Source: Adenanthera pavonina (Eukaryota; Streptophyta; Magnoliopsida; Fabales; Fabaceae). Taken from it: a stretch of 64,000 nt of DNA. Positions within the stretch are counted from its first letter, which is position 1. Every line of letters begins with the position of its first letter. Made by a program: the position numbers and the translations under genes. The notes beneath the pieces were generated by a model that worked only from the letters and a program-made list of their open reading frames with translations, ran no database searches and was not told the DNA's origin. Below, piece after piece: positions 1 to 12,725 of the stretch. Location: positions 23,231,501 through 23,295,500 of the forward strand of contig JAIVEN010000015.1 of the NCBI GenBank assembly GCA_026686845.1. The letters are read 5' to 3'.

Positions 1-1789
1 TAGGTTTTTGAAGTTTAATTCGGAATGAACAGTAACTGAGTTAGAAATGGAATTTGGTAATTTTGAGGCCATATTCGGATTCCTCATGAAAAATTACATG
101 GAATAGAGGTATAATTCATCACTTTTGAGTTAGGAATGAATTTTTGGTGAATTTTCGAAGAATTAGAGTTTCATGAACATTTTTTTTTAAAGAAAGTTAT
201 GGAACCATTAGCTTGAGTAGTTGTTTGATTATGCATTAGGACTTGAAGAAGCCCAAGGAAGCTAGGGGGAGCATTGGTATCAAGTTAAAGAGTAAGAGAG
301 CATGAAGGTAGCAATTTACCTATTCTTGCCTTATATTGTCATGTGATTTTCAATGAGTTTGATGACTTGCTATTATTTGCTATGATCAATTGTGATGCTT
401 TGAGAATGTTGGCTGAGTTAATTGAGGGTTTTGAGGCCCCGAGATGTTCAAAATACAAAATGAAACTATGTCAAAATTTTTGTAAAATATTATGGCATAA
501 ATGTTTAAAAGTATTCAAATGATGTTTTATGATGTTTATATGCTTAATGTGATAATATGATTGCATGAATGGTGATTGCTACTGAGAGTCTTTGAATCTC
601 ACCCCCCTTCAATGACTAACTATGCTAGGAAGAATCAATGCAAAAGAGCTAAGGAAGGAGCAAAAAGCATGAAGAAGGAAATGATGTTTCAAGCCATTGT
701 ATTATAATGTGAATGGTTATTTGTGCCTTGTTTTATATGAAATTTTAAAATAGTGATTATTATGTTAATGTAGTGGAAAATGCATGAGAATTTTCAGTTC
801 TGGATATTGTGATGTTGAGTTATGTTCTACTAAGTTTCATGCCAAAATGAGTTCATTTACAAGGGTTTTGGTAAGCAAATGGCAATATAGACTGAAACAA
901 GGCATTTTCCAGACATATCTGTTTCATTTGCCCTTGTTCTATACTTAATGTGAGATTAGGTTTATGGTATTTTTATACCGGATAGAGGGCATCTCAACCT
1001 TTAATATGAAACCTAATTCACCCCATTTGGAATTGTGTACAATTAATGGTAAATTTTCTAATTCAGGGTTCAGAACAGGGCAAGAATGGGAAAACTGAAA
1101 ACTAAAAAGTAAGTACTAGAAAATTCAAAAGTCAATATAAAATCGTACAAAGCTCCAAATATTCAATAGTTTATATGTATAAAAATTTCTATGTTTTAAG
1201 TTTCATATGCCACTGATTTGAAGTTAATTGGAGCTATATAATAGGAGATATGGAGTTTTTCCTAAAACTGTTCTAGTGAGAGTTGGATTCTAACCCTTTA
1301 TAATTTAAGTTATCACCATGCCCTGTACAAGTAAAATACATGTACAAGAAAAATATATCTAGAAAGAAGACATACCGGGTTTTCCAATGACATAGAAAAT
1401 GCATAAATTGGCTCAGGATAGAGTGAGATATGAATTTTTAAATATAAGGTCAAAATCCTAGGGAAGAGAAAATGACCAAATATACAGTAAATATTTGAGA
1501 AATAAAATATATAAATTGGTCAAGTAGATGCTCAGTTTCATATTTTTTCCATATATAGAAGGTTTTTATATATTTTTAGAGATTTGAATCACTATGAAAT
1601 AATTTTTCTATAATTAGTTATGGATTTTCAAAGTTCATTCGGTAAAATGGAAACTACCATATGAATAGTAATCGAAAATTTTGGAAATTCTGATTTTCAT
1701 TCTTATGTGATTCAAGTTTAGGATCAAGTATAATTAGACTTAAAAGGAATCCAATATATGGAAAATGAGTCTAAAAGTAAGGTGTTACA
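1..1789 (+). mobile_element. 3' part of a large LTR (Ty3/gypsy-like), truncated by the window edge
   Basis: No gene is visible here. The stretch ends in GGTGTTACA (1781-1789), the 3' LTR end typical of plant Ty3/gypsy chromovirus-type elements whose LTRs open with TGTAACACC. Its layout resembles the 2.2 kb insertion at about 6700-8895: both have a block of the type AAGGTAG(C)...TTACC (near 310 and 7920), a following block of short A/G-rich words (600-690 and 8210-8300), and an end preceded by CTAAAAGTAAGG or TTTAAAAGTAAGG. I infer one diverged LTR family. No protease, reverse transcriptase or integrase frame is present, so this is a solo LTR or an LTR whose internal part lies outside the window. 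Confidence 0.45.
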
Positions 1790-2335
1790 CTATAGCTTCT
1801 GCCATTACTTCGTTTTACACTATATATCAAGATCGAAAGCAAAGAAAAATAGTAACCAATCAAGATAAAAGAGTAAAGTAGCAAATGAAAGAGAACAAAA
1901 ATGGGCAAGGCAGTGTTGTTTCATGGCAAGCAGTTAACTTATGTGGTCAAAATGATGGGACACAACAAACATAACTTTTAATGGGTACCTACTGTTCCAA
2001 GATAATTGATAATTTTGTTTCAATAAAATAAATAATCTTGTAACAAGTAATTGTAATTATTTGTAATATTAATAATTAAGAAGAGGATTTAAAATTATAT
2101 TGCAAAAAAAATAATATTAAGTTTAACTACAAATTAAAAAAAACTTTCAACTGCATATTTTATTATTATTACCTATTAATATTTTGCAATATGTTCCATA
2201 TAAGATCATAAAGGGCACTTAACTATAATCTCTTATCTTTCAAACAAAAAATTTTATGTAACATGTGTAATATAAGAAATTGTATTTCTATATTCTTTTA
2301 ACATAATATATGTTACAATTACATTTTCTTTTTTC
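1790..2335. other. AT-rich intergenic stretch, possibly the body of a Helitron-like element
   Basis: No coding potential is visible. The stretch is AT-rich and precedes the Helitron-like 3' terminus at 2344-2366. I could not locate a convincing TC-starting 5' end. Confidence 0.3.
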
Positions 2336-2337
2336 AT

Positions 2338-2366
2338 CCCGTGCAATGCACGGGAGTTTAATCTAG
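2338..2366 (+). mobile_element. Helitron-like 3' terminus (hairpin plus CTAG)
   Basis: The arms CCCGTGC and GCACGGG pair around the loop AAT. Eight bases later comes CTAG, followed directly by T (CTAG at 2363-2366). A GC-rich hairpin a few bases before CTRR, with insertion before T, is the diagnostic 3' end of plant Helitrons. I did not find the matching 5' TC end, so the length and strand extent are unknown. Confidence 0.5.
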
Positions 2367-3196
2367 TTACGATTTGTTTACTGCAGGGAACAAATTAATT
2401 ATTTGTAATAACTACTCTCATTTATTTTTGTATTTAATTTAATGCCATGCACTTAGAATTTTTTCTTTTGCCCAAAGCATGCATTTAGAATTAAAAATTA
2501 GAAATATAATGAATATTGTATATTTTGAGATAAATATCGGCATAATTGCTCTAAGTAATATGTTAATATATTAAATTAAAGGGCAAAGAGGATAGGCCAT
2601 TACTTGGGGTTAAAATTAACATAACATTGCTTATCAAAAAAAAAAATAACAACATAACATTTTTTCCGGTACTTAATAATGGGGAGCATCAAGCAAGACA
2701 CAATTACACTACACACATTCTGGGACAATCAACCTTACTACCGTTGGTCGTTCTCCGCAGGAGATCTTTGGAAAGTATGGATCCCCATTGTTACCCAAAA
2801 AGAAAAATTAATTAACATAATACCATGATAAAAGTAGCAATGTTCATTCGTCCAAATTTGAAAATAAAAAAAAAAGTATAATGCACCATGAATATATCCT
2901 CGAAAGGAAAACATATGAAATTTTTCATTGGCTTGAAAGTAAATATATAAAATTACACATAAATTCCTTATTCAAAATGAAAATACTAGGGTCATGAGTT
3001 ATAACTAAAGGGGAACATGCGCCAAAAAAGGGTCAGAGCGAGGATTCACAGTAATCGGAAGTGAGAACGGTTCCATCCCAGTGGCAGTGTTCCAAGCCAA
3101 AAGGTCAAAAACAACTAATTCGGATATATATGACGACCCACAAATCAAGCCCCAAGAGAGAGAAGAAAATATCTTCTTGACCTCCCCGTCAATCCC

Positions 3197-3202
3197 CACG
3201 TG
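3197..3202. promoter_or_regulatory. G-box (CACGTG) upstream of TPR gene A
   Basis: The palindromic core CACGTG lies about 530 bp upstream of the chosen start codon and is retained in copy B at 12726-12731. G-boxes bind bZIP and bHLH factors. That it works here is inference from position and conservation between the copies. Confidence 0.35.
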
Positions 3203-3726
3203 TTATCCACTCACGATTCTTCCGCTCCCCAAAACTCTCGCCCCGCCCCGCGAACTTTGCTTTCCTCGCTCGTTCTTTTCTGTTTCTTCATTGCCCCCTC
3301 TTTGAATTGAACTCTCTCTGAACCCAGTCTCCACTGCAGCAATTCGTCACCAAGGTAGCTCCTTTTCTGCCTCATCTTCCTCCTAATGCCCAGCTCATTA
3401 ATACCCACTCCTTATTATTATGCCTTTTTCTACCTCCTATTAGTGCTCATCCACGTCTCTCATGTTTCTGAGTCAAAAGTGTTTGCTTTTCCGTTCATGG
3501 TCTTTCGTCATTTCTTTCCATTTATTCTTCAGATTTGATCAGATTCTGCATATGAGAAAACAAGGCTTTTTGTAATCATACCTTTTTCACGGGCCTCCTG
3601 GGATTTTGGCTAGGCTAATTTGAGTATTTTTCCATCTGGGTTTTGATATGAGTTTCTTTTAGGTGATATTAGGTTAGGGTGATCCATAATATCCCTCATT
3701 TCATCGGTGAACCTGGTGATTTTAAT

Positions 3727-5471
3727 ATGGGTCCGAATGTTTCTCCAAATCTCAGGTTTTGGCAGAGTTCACTTCTCATAACTCCTCACTCTCTCTGTCA
3801 TCACCCAGAGCCACCGGTTTCGATTCTTTCTCCTTCACTTAGAAATCTTACTGACACTGCTCATGCTACTCTTCCTAATCGTTTGGCTTATCGGTCTCCC
3901 TATGGCGGCTTCAACAATTCCAGAACGCGAAGAGTAAAGCGAGCTTGCTTTGCATCTGCGGATGATTCTGATGATACTTTTGACCAAGAAATGATGAAAC
4001 TGATTCGGGAAGCACAAAAGGCATTCAATGAACCCGAGGATGCCCTTGACGGAGAATTCGCAGATTTCTCAGGCAAACAAGGCTCCTCAGAGAAATTTCC
4101 AACAATTAAGCCTGATCTTCTGGAACCTTCTCAACTGGGCATTGAACCAGAGCCACCGAGCTGGCCGGAAAGAGATGCACTGTTAAGAATGAACTTGGCA
4201 AGGAAATTGAGCTGCAGGGAACTTCCTCTATCGATTCGGATCATCAAGAAGAAGCTTCAATGGTACAAAAATTTCAAAGAAGCAAGCGATTTCACTTGCT
4301 GTTCGGTGAATACGACATTTTCCTACATGTTATTCATCTTCCACGAACTTCAAAACTATGCCCTGGGAATAAGGGAGACCCTGTACTGCGAAGATTTGAA
4401 AGACGTTATGAACAAGTTTCGCATAGACATGGATGCTTCCTTCGTGTGGCTATTCCAGAAAGTTTTCTGGAAAACTCCTAGTCTCATGCTCTATACGATG
4501 GTTCTCTTGGCCAACTTCTCCGTATACTCAATGGGTAATCACACTGTAGTTTCAGTCACTCCAACTTCAACGATCACGGAGGTTCAGGCATTGGGTGAGA
4601 ATAAGAATAAGAAGGGGTTTAAAGAAGCAGAGAGGTTGTGGAATTCGATTATGCAGGAAGCTTTGAAGAAGCAAGATGAGACAAGGAGAAAGGATTTGGA
4701 CAAAGAGACAATTAGCCAATTTGTGGCGCCCGAGTCTGAAGAGAATGAAAGAGATAAGTACGAGAAATATGCGAGTATCGATCTTCATTACAAGAAGCAG
4801 TTATATGCAGACCCCAACAATTCTCTTTTGCTCTCTAACTATGCGCAGTTCCTTTATCTTGTTGTCCATCACCATGATCGGTAAGTTCTTAAACACCATT
4901 TGTTAATTATATAATCCTAGTTAGCTTGAAAGAAATGATTCAACATTCCATTTTGATCTTACCTGATTGGCCAGAAAGAGAGAACGACTCATTTTGATTG
5001 TTTATTATATATATGGAATTAACCTTTGGTGCTTATGGTGATCACTGAAATGGACATGTCATTCTAGTTACAGTGGACGTTTGTATTTGTTGAGAGCAGT
5101 ATAACTTGAATTCAAATATTGACACAAGCACAAGAACTCCTCTGAACAGTCTAGCATGATAGAATATGAAGAGGATTTTTCTGGCTTATCAACTCACAAA
5201 AATGAATTGAATGTGGGTTTGCAGGGCAGAGAAGTACTTCAGGCAGTCGGTGGCGGTGGAGCCACCTGATGCGGAGGCATTCTGTCGATATGCAGACTTC
5301 CTGTGGCTGGTGAGGAATGATTTTTGGGCAGCAGAAGTGAGATATCAGAAAGCAATCGAAGAAGAAAATGAGAACCCACATTACAGTTCAAAGTACGCCA
5401 CTTTCCTTTGGAGCACTGGTGCAGAAGATACTTGCTATCCTTTATGTTCCAGCGACAATTCACTACAATAA
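3727..5471 (+). CDS. TPR-like superfamily protein, copy A (two exons)
   Basis: The coding exons are 3727-4880 and 5225-5471. The intron at 4881-5224 has GTAAGT and TTTGCAG ends and splits an Arg codon. The product is 466 residues. I chose the ATG at 3727 because the frame further upstream opens only with GTG. A likely 5' UTR intron runs from 3355 (AAG|GTAGCT) to 3662 (TTTTAG). The N-terminal ~80 residues are rich in Ser, Pro and Arg and could be a targeting peptide. A hydrophobic segment lies near residues 250-268 (PSLMLYTMVLLANFSVYSM). The C-terminal third has TPR-like helices with SNYAQFLY, CRYADFLWLVRND and KYATFLW, ending in GAEDTCYPL. That ending is the hallmark of a plant TPR family of unclear function (FLWnTGgedTCfPL). 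No enzymatic motif is visible. The role is probably protein-protein interaction, by family inference. Confidence 0.85.
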
Positions 5472-6086
5472 TGACATGTTACTGTTTCTTGCTGTGATTC
5501 TAAAGATTATAATCCATCCAGATATGTCACATGTTGCCTCTGAGTAACATTACTTGGCCTAATACATTCATTCCACTTGCCATAAGTTAAGTTTCCTTCA
5601 TGTTTTGGATTTTTGACAGTTGGTGTTCTTGATACATACATGCATGATGCGCAAATAATTTTTACATAATTTCAGACGCAATCAATTCAATATGAGGGAA
5701 GAAATTAATAGAATTGTTAACTTAGGATTCCTCTAGCTAATTATCAGAGCAATTGAAAGGAATATTGCAGTATGGAGGGTTGAGATTGAGGTAAGAAATG
5801 TGAAGACATGAGTGACCTATCACACTGTATGGGCAAGAGAATCGTTGGATAGAGTAAACGTCTATCAAGGAGGGAAAAAGCATTTTTTGGATGGAGTTCC
5901 CCTCCTTGCTCGAAATGGGGACTATCTTTCCTTATGACAGCATTTGTTTAATTTTCGATGTATTAATTTACATCAAACAAATTTACCTATGATGCTCTGT
6001 TTCTAGTTCTTGGTCATTTTCTACTAGCTGGAAGTGTCTTTATGGCAATAATGTTATCACACATGCACGCCCGCGCACACAGATAT

Positions 6087-6117
<31 letters not shown>

Positions 6118-6699
6118 GTGTGCCGACAAAGAAGCTACATTAATACGAAAAAATCAACAAATACGACGACTAGAGTACAAGAAACAAAACAACAAAAAAC
6201 AATAAACAAAGGCAAAAGAAAGACCAACAACTAACTTACATCAATTCCATTGAAATCCAGAACCACATCATGATGGGGAGCATTAAAAGCTTCAGAAAAA
6301 TTATGTGAAGAACTGGCATCCCTAGACAACAAAGGAAACAAAGGAAGTGGAGATGTGACAACCCATCCAAAAGACCCAACTCCTTATTGCCTGCTGCCGC
6401 CAACCAATCGGTAAAACCATTATCTTGGTGGCGAACCCAAGGAACAGAAAAACTAAAACATCCCTATATTCCTATGTGCATTTGATTGATTAAATGATGA
6501 TATGGAATGATAAGAAATTGTTATCGATTGATATGTGATAATTATGGATGTTTGGTAGTATAATTAAATAGGCTAAATGTCTAAAATAGCAACAAAAAAA
6601 AAAAGATTAAAAGGAGGTTTAAAAAGGTAAAATAGTCATTTTACTAAAAGATAAGGGTAAAATGATCATTTTACAAAAATAGAGAGAGAAAATAATATT
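5472..6699. other. 3' flank of TPR gene A; no gene seen
   Basis: This non-coding stretch aligns with 15003-16450 but with many substitutions and indels, unlike the almost identical gene body. It contains a CA/TA microsatellite (about 6060-6118) that copy B lacks. The unoccupied TA site at 6532-6533 is where a MITE sits in copy B. Confidence 0.6.
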
Positions 6700-8895
6700 A
6701 TAATATTATGGTGTAAGGTAAAAGTATAAGTGATCCTATATATGTGGGCTCGAAGAGAAAAAAGTACAAGTATAGTAATAGACAGATCTTAGTGAATAGT
6801 GAATGCTAACTGAGTAAGATGAATAGTAAAAAAAATAAGCAAGACAAGAGGATTTCATGTGAAAAAGTAAAGAGAAAATGGTGGTGGGTCCCATAGATAA
6901 AGTACATACAAAGAATATATGATATAATAAAAGCCCCAGATGAAAGTACATAAACCGGAGCCAAATTAATCTGCAAAAATTCAAGATAACAAAACCTCTC
7001 TCCTCTCGCACAAAAACTGAAAAAGTGGAGGGAATTTTAGGACAAAATTGCCCGTCAACACCTTTCTCTCTTTATGGCAAAAATATCTAAGGATAAAGTG
7101 GGAAAATGACGTAAACAAGTGGAAACTAATCTCAAGTCATTAGATCAAAGTTTGATCCAATGGCCAAAATCTTTCCAAAACATTTATAAATATGCATGGC
7201 CCCCTCCCATTTTCTTTGCTCATTTGACAACACCAAGAGGGTGTGGGAGAGGGTATGTTGGCATGAAGAGAGAGAGATAGAGAGAGAAAGAGTGTGTGTG
7301 TGTGTGAGGCAGAGCAAGAGTGGAAGAGAAAGAGAAGAAGAGGAAGAGGAAGAAGAGGAGAAGGAAGGTGAAGCTAGGGATTCCAAGTTCAAGGTAAGGG
7401 CTTTCCTTTTCCACTAGCGTCTTTTCCCTTTTGTTTAGCATGATTAGAGTTAAGGTTTGAAGCATTTTTTTCTTCCTCCAAGGTCCTTATGTCAGGCCAA
7501 AGTATTGTGAGACAAGTTTTGTGTTTCATTTGGTTAATCATTGCAATGAGCTTATGATGATGAGTAAAGGCTTGAATGCATGCTAGAATGATGTTGGCAT
7601 CAAGTTTTCAAATTTGGGTTTTCTCTTGGGAGGTTTCAGTCAAAGCAAGTTGCTACCCCTAGAGTTGAAATTTGATGATTCTAATGGTTCCAATGAGTTT
7701 CTAACATGCAAAATAGTTGAAAAAGGTTAAGGAATTCATTATAGAACTTGGTTTGTAAAAGATCAAAAGTTTAGGGCCATATATGCGTACTAAGTTCTTA
7801 TTGTGTTATTAAGTTATTTAGTAAAGATTATTGATGTTAATAGGGTTTAAACAAGATAAGGAAGTAACCTAAGTCAAGTGAAAAGCAAGTTTGAAATGGA
7901 AGTGATTGGAAAGCTCTAAAGGTAAGCTCTTACCATTATCTTTATGTTATTACTTAATGATGTTTTATATGTTAATATGTTATGAAAATGTTGTCATGTT
8001 GCTATCATGACTGTTTTTGTGGTTGGTTGGCTATTTATTTGATGAGAGTTAAACTTGGAATGTCATGTTTTTAAGTCGTTATGTTGTTGAAATTTTGTTA
8101 GACAACATGGGTGTTTTATGTGTTTTATGAAAGTATGCAAGGTTTTCAATGTTTTAAAAGTGTTGTGATAATGTATTGGTATATGTAAGTTGACTACAAA
8201 GATTCCACAATCTTAATCCCCATAATTTCCCAAATGATAGAGTTAGGTAATGCCAAAGGAAATCATGTGGCTAAGAGGATTAAAGAAGAAGAATGATATG
8301 TTAGAAATTGCTTTGACTGTTTATATTGTCTATTTTGAACTATTGTATAAATTTGAATATTCCTCTTAAAATTTAATTGTCTGTATATATTATTAGAGCT
8401 ATACCTTTGAACAATATGGCACTAGTTTAAATGTATTTGGAATTATACAATAGAAGTTAGGCCTATTTTATCAAAACTATTTATTGAAAGATAATTCTGA
8501 CCCTTAAAGAATTGTCTCGGTACTCTAGTTAGTAGGTAATAAATAAATTTACAATATTTATATGGTTAGAAAGTTGACACATAAAGCTTTTTAATGATAT
8601 AAGGATGCATAAATTGGCTTTGTATTTTATGAGACATGAGCATCCAAAGTTATAATTCAGAATTTAGATAGAAATTGGAAGTAAAAAATAAACAGTAAAA
8701 TTTAAAGAATAAATTGTACAAATCTAAGTAATAACCTTTTAGTTTCATATTTTTCTCATGAAGTTTAAGATGTAAGCTATTTTTAGAGATTTTAAAAAAT
8801 GATTTTTGTACAACCAGTTTTAACAGTTTTAAGCTTTAAATGATTCAAATTCTCATAGAACTTTTTTATGCTTTAAAAGTAAGGAGTTTTTATGG
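6700..8895 (+). mobile_element. Large LTR-like insertion, present only in copy A
   Basis: About 2.2 kb interrupts the copy A/copy B alignment: copy B runs directly from the block near 16440 to ATTATAAGATGTAAC at about 16472. The body resembles the LTR fragment at 1-1789, including a similar 3' end (TTTAAAAGTAAGG). A TATA-like TTATAAATATG at about 7184, followed by AG-rich leader sequence with GT and GA microsatellites (7264-7360), would suit an LTR promoter and start site. No polyprotein frame is present, so it is best read as a solo LTR. The boundaries are approximate, and I could not confirm a target-site duplication. Confidence 0.5.
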
Positions 8896-8983
8896 GAAAG
8901 GTATATAATTATAAGATGTAACAAAAACCCTCTAAAGATGCTGGCAATTCACAAATTTCTCTGATTATAGGACTACTTTTCCA

Positions 8984-9256
8984 TTAACAAGCAGTAACAT
9001 TACCAGATTTAATGACAGAAATTAATACAAAACAATTAGACTCTAAAACAACATTACAGTAACCAAGATCATATGCTAAAATGATAGCTTTCTTGAGAGC
9101 GAGCGCCTCTGCACAAAATACAGAAACAATCCTGCAATGCTCTGCAAAATCCCACTGCCATTGGATCAAGTAATCTCCGCAAACCAGACCAAGACATGCA
9201 TCTCCCCTTTTTACATCAAAGGCAGCATCACAGTTGATTTTCAGCAAACCTTGCAT
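8984..9256 (-). pseudogene. RNase H-like (RVT_3) fragment of a non-LTR retroelement, copy A
   Basis: The minus-strand frame of about 90 residues reads GLLKINCDAAFDVKRGDA, then AEALALKKAIILAYDLGY, then LESNCFVLISVIKSGN. This is the pattern of plant RNase H-like domains found at the C-terminus of LINE-type reverse transcriptases and in related cellular copies (KiN-DaAf, AEalAl-ai-a-dlG, EsDc). Only a single domain fragment remains, with no reverse transcriptase upstream. The upstream frame is out of register compared with copy B, where it reads on. It is most likely a dead remnant carried along in the segmental duplication. Confidence 0.65.
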
Positions 9257-9622
9257 TGGAGCCCTTCATCCCTTATAAGCCAAATCCTGTACTTCATCCT
9301 GTCCAGTTTCATTGACCACAAACAAGTTATTAGCATTACAAAATTCATAATGACTCCTACATGCCACTGAAATTGCTTTCAAAGGATTTGGTGAAACATG
9401 ATTGAAGGCCACAAACAAGTTATTAGCATTACAAAATTCTAATCGACAAACTTCTTCTTTTTTTTTTTTTTATAGAATGAGGCAGAGACCCAAAGAGACC
9501 AAAAACAGGGGGAATAAACACACACATTACAAAGAAATAAGGGCAGTAGTAATCGAAGTTTTTTTTTTTAATTGTTTAGGAAGTTTAGTTTCCCAAACAT
9601 GAAAGTTTTGAAATCCTATCTA

Positions 9623-9900
9623 CCATTCTAAATATAAGGATAAATAATTAATTTATATGGACTAAGAAGTACAATTAAAAGTAGTTGGAATCATTAAATG
9701 TATTAAAAATTTAAAATAATTTTCAAAAATGTCCCCATTTAGTATTTAAAACTTTTATTATATAATTAATGAAAGTAATTCTTAATCATAGGCATTAGTA
9801 GAAAAAAGCATTAAATGCACCTCACAACCTATATTTATCCCTTATATTTTGAATTATGGGAGATCCCTCAAATGTTTCTTGTATTTAGAATCGGATGGAG
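9623..9900. mobile_element. Stowaway-like MITE (degenerate), copy A
   Basis: It is flanked by TA on both sides. Its inverted ends are degenerate: CCATTCTAAATATAAGGA and its counterpart TTGTATTTAGAATCGGATGGAG. The same element lies at the equivalent place in copy B (about 17198-17479), so it was there before the duplication. Confidence 0.55.
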
Positions 9901-10195
9901 TATACGGAATAGATCTTACAAATCCTAAAATTCAAAATCTATACACCAGACATATTAAACGATAATAAATAAATGGTAGCTTATATGCGTGGTTGACAAC
10001 AATATATAAATAGAATTTCAATCACTTGAAAAATCTGTATATCATAAGATTTTTTATACCAAAATTTTATGACTTGCGAAGCTCCTTGAGATGTTTGCTT
10101 GAAGAGTGTATACCAATATAAATGCATAACCTAAATGGTGGAATATTTTTACAAGCAAATCATCTCATAAAGCATATATATTACAACCTGGATCG

Positions 10196-11122
10196 AGTAA
10201 ATGTGCAATTTTGCAGATGAAGACAGTTAAGTTGGAGGAGTTGGGCCAGGCATTTTTTTATTCTAAAAGTTATAAAGGGATAAATATTTAAAACTAGAAA
10301 AGTTTAATCATTTTTCATAACAAAAAAGTTTAGGAAAGAGCAGTCCAGATGGTCACCAAGATCAGAGCAAGCCCCATAGTTCAAAGAGTGCTTATAGAGG
10401 CACTTGTGAGGCTTTTTGACTAAAATACAATAAATATAAAAAATAAATATCAATATATATCATTTTAAAAAATATTTACCTAAATGCTATAAATATGGGG
10501 GAAGGAGGTTGTTTTAAAGCAAATTAACATTTGTCAAATTGATTATAAATAAGACAAATTGGTTTGACAAGCCACATTTTCCTTTTTTTGAATTTTTTTT
10601 TCAATTCAATGAAGTCGGATTGACACAATTTGACTTCACTGAGTTGATGCAGCGTCAGTATTTACTGCGTTAGTTAGTTTAACTAATGCAGCATTAAAAG
10701 AGTTTTTTTTAAGTGAAGATGCCCAGCTTTACATGTTGTGTCATTTAGTTTGATTGACTGACTCAGTAATATTAAAAAAAATTTAAATAAAGCTGCATAG
10801 GGCAATATTGATTGACACAACGATGCATGCAACACTGCGGCATTGTGTCAATCTGGTCAAGCGCGAACCAAAGGGAAAAATATAATAGTTGAGTGCAAAA
10901 AAAATTTATAGTGCTCTCCCATTGTTTTATTTAAAGCCCCTCAGCATTCTCTTTCATTTTCTTCATTCATTTTATAAACTGTGCTTTCAGTCTTCTCTTC
11001 TTTTCTCTCTTTTATTGCTATTTTTTTCAAGAAAAATTGCTGCATCATTCAATTCATGAGTTTCTTCTCAAGTGGAATTATTGTACAATTTTTCTTATGT
11101 CGAGAGATCTCTAAGAGTCTTT
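10196..11122. other. Unique spacer between the duplicated segments, first part
   Basis: No gene is seen. An AT-rich stretch holds the inverted pair GATTGACACAAT (10619) and ATTGTGTCAATC (10844) about 215 bp apart, with further GACACAA words between. This may be a decayed small transposon. Confidence 0.35.
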
Positions 11123-11500
11123 GAGTCTGTTTGACAGTATTTTCTATTTTATTGTTCTGAGAACAGTTTTATAAAACTGTTTTTGAGAATAAGTTTTGAA
11201 AACAAGAAAACAAAAAAATCTATTTGAGTAATTGTTCTCAAAATCATAACTAGTGAGTGATAGATGAGTTATTCAAAATTTATAACTTTACCATTAATGA
11301 GGTGGATGTTTCTCACCTTTCCTTGTGTTTTTTATAACAAAAGCTACAAAACACCTTAAATGTGTTCTGAGTTTTCTGTTCTTTTATTTTTCTGTTTTCT
11401 AGAACAGTTTCTGAAAAACAGGTTTACCAAACAAGTTTTCTAAGTTTTCTATTTCCGAAAACAGAAAAATTATTTTCAGAAACAGAATCAAACAGGCCCT
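11123..11500. mobile_element. MITE-like inverted-repeat element (hAT-like ends)
   Basis: The left end GTCTGTTTGACAGTATTTTC and the right end reading GGGCCTGTTTGATTCTG on the other strand form imperfect terminal inverted repeats. The interior is rich in complementary AGAACAG/CTGTTCT words. GGGCCTGTTTG-type termini are common in plant hAT-like MITEs. I could not fix an 8-bp target duplication. Confidence 0.45.
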
Positions 11501-11747
11501 TCATTTTTATCTTACTTATTTTTTCTCAAGCTTTTATAAGGTAGGTATATTAATGGTGAAGCAATTTTTATAATATTTAAATTTATATTTATTATTTCCT
11601 AACATATATTTGTTTTTCATATCTAGGTTGTTTAAATTTTAGATCATTATATTAGTTTTGCTCTATTATATTACATGTTAAGAATTTTTCTCACAACAAC
11701 CCAGCGTTAAATATTTTTTCTTAGTTTGTGAGTTTTGTTCTCTTATA

Positions 11748-12024
11748 CTCCCTCCGTTCCTTAATATAAGGGACAATTGGAGGAATTTCTATGTTTCAAA
11801 ATATAAGAGACAAAGGGATTTGTCTGATGTATTTAATAACTTTTTTCAAAAAATACCCTAAATTAATGTAGTATTTTTCTATTTGTAATAATTGCATGAT
11901 GTAAAAGTTATTAATATTAAATGAGGGTGTTTTTGGAAACTATTTTATATTTCAGACAAATTTATTGATTTTCTTGATCTGTGCGATTTTGTTTTTTGTC
12001 CCTTATATTAGGGAATGGAGAGAG
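11748..12024. mobile_element. Stowaway-like MITE with intact ends
   Basis: The left end CTCCCTCCGTTCCTTAATAT pairs with the right end ATATTAGGGAATGGAGAGAG, and both read on into GTCCCTTATA-type sequence. A TA dinucleotide flanks each side (11746-11747 and 12025-12026). CTCCCTCCGT ends and a TA target are the classic signature of Tc1/mariner-derived Stowaway MITEs. Length is 277 bp, with no coding capacity. Confidence 0.8.
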
Positions 12025-12725
12025 TATATGGTATGATAATTTATGGATATATGGTATGTGAAACATATATAAATGTATATGAAATATATTTTTACTGAAC
12101 TATATTTTTTTTAGAAATTACACCAAATATTACTTATAAAAATTATATGCCAAAATATTTAAAAAAAATTAACAAAACATTGCACTTACACAGTATTCCA
12201 TTTTCTTAAGCTTTGTTCATTATTTACCGTCATGCTACGGGAGTTGAGATATATGTTTTCATAATAAAAAAAAAAAGCAGCAGATTTGTACACCCTCCCA
12301 ACTCCACTTTTCCTTCTGTCTCCCGCAAAACACGCGCGCACGTGTGTGTATATAATATTATATATTAAATATATTTATATATTGAAAAATATATAAATAA
12401 TATTAATAAAATTTAATAAAAATAAATATATTTGTTTTATTTTAATTAATTAAATTAACATCAAAATTTTTAATATATAAAATTACACATAAATTCTTTA
12501 TTCAAAATGAAAATACTAGGGTCATGAGTTATAACTAAAGGGAAACATGCGCCAAAAAACGGTTAGAGCGAGGATTCACAGGAGTCGGAAGTGAGAACGG
12601 TTCCCCGCCTGTGGCAGCGTTCCAAGCCAAAAAGTCAAAAACTACTAATTCTGATATATATGACGACCCACAAATCAAGTCCTAAGAGGGAGAGAAAAAT
12701 ATCTTCTTCACCTCCCCTCAAGCCC

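Larger units (their letters stand above)
2943..10195. repeat. Segmental duplication, copy A
   Basis: From about 2943 (after TAAATATATAAAATTACAC) to about 10195 this segment matches 12472-18078. It includes the whole TPR gene with its 5' leader and intron, the downstream flank, the RNase H-like remnant and a MITE at 9623-9900. Homology stops abruptly at both ends. Copy A is longer because it holds an LTR at about 6700-8895. Two MITEs found in copy B are absent here, and the empty TA sites are intact at about 6532 and 10173. Confidence 0.85.

Noticed and set aside
7132..7465. Overlapping low-complexity frames (Ser/Leu/Phe on one strand, Arg/Glu on the other)
   Set aside because: They are produced by GA and GT microsatellites in the leader-like part of the LTR, not by codon structure.
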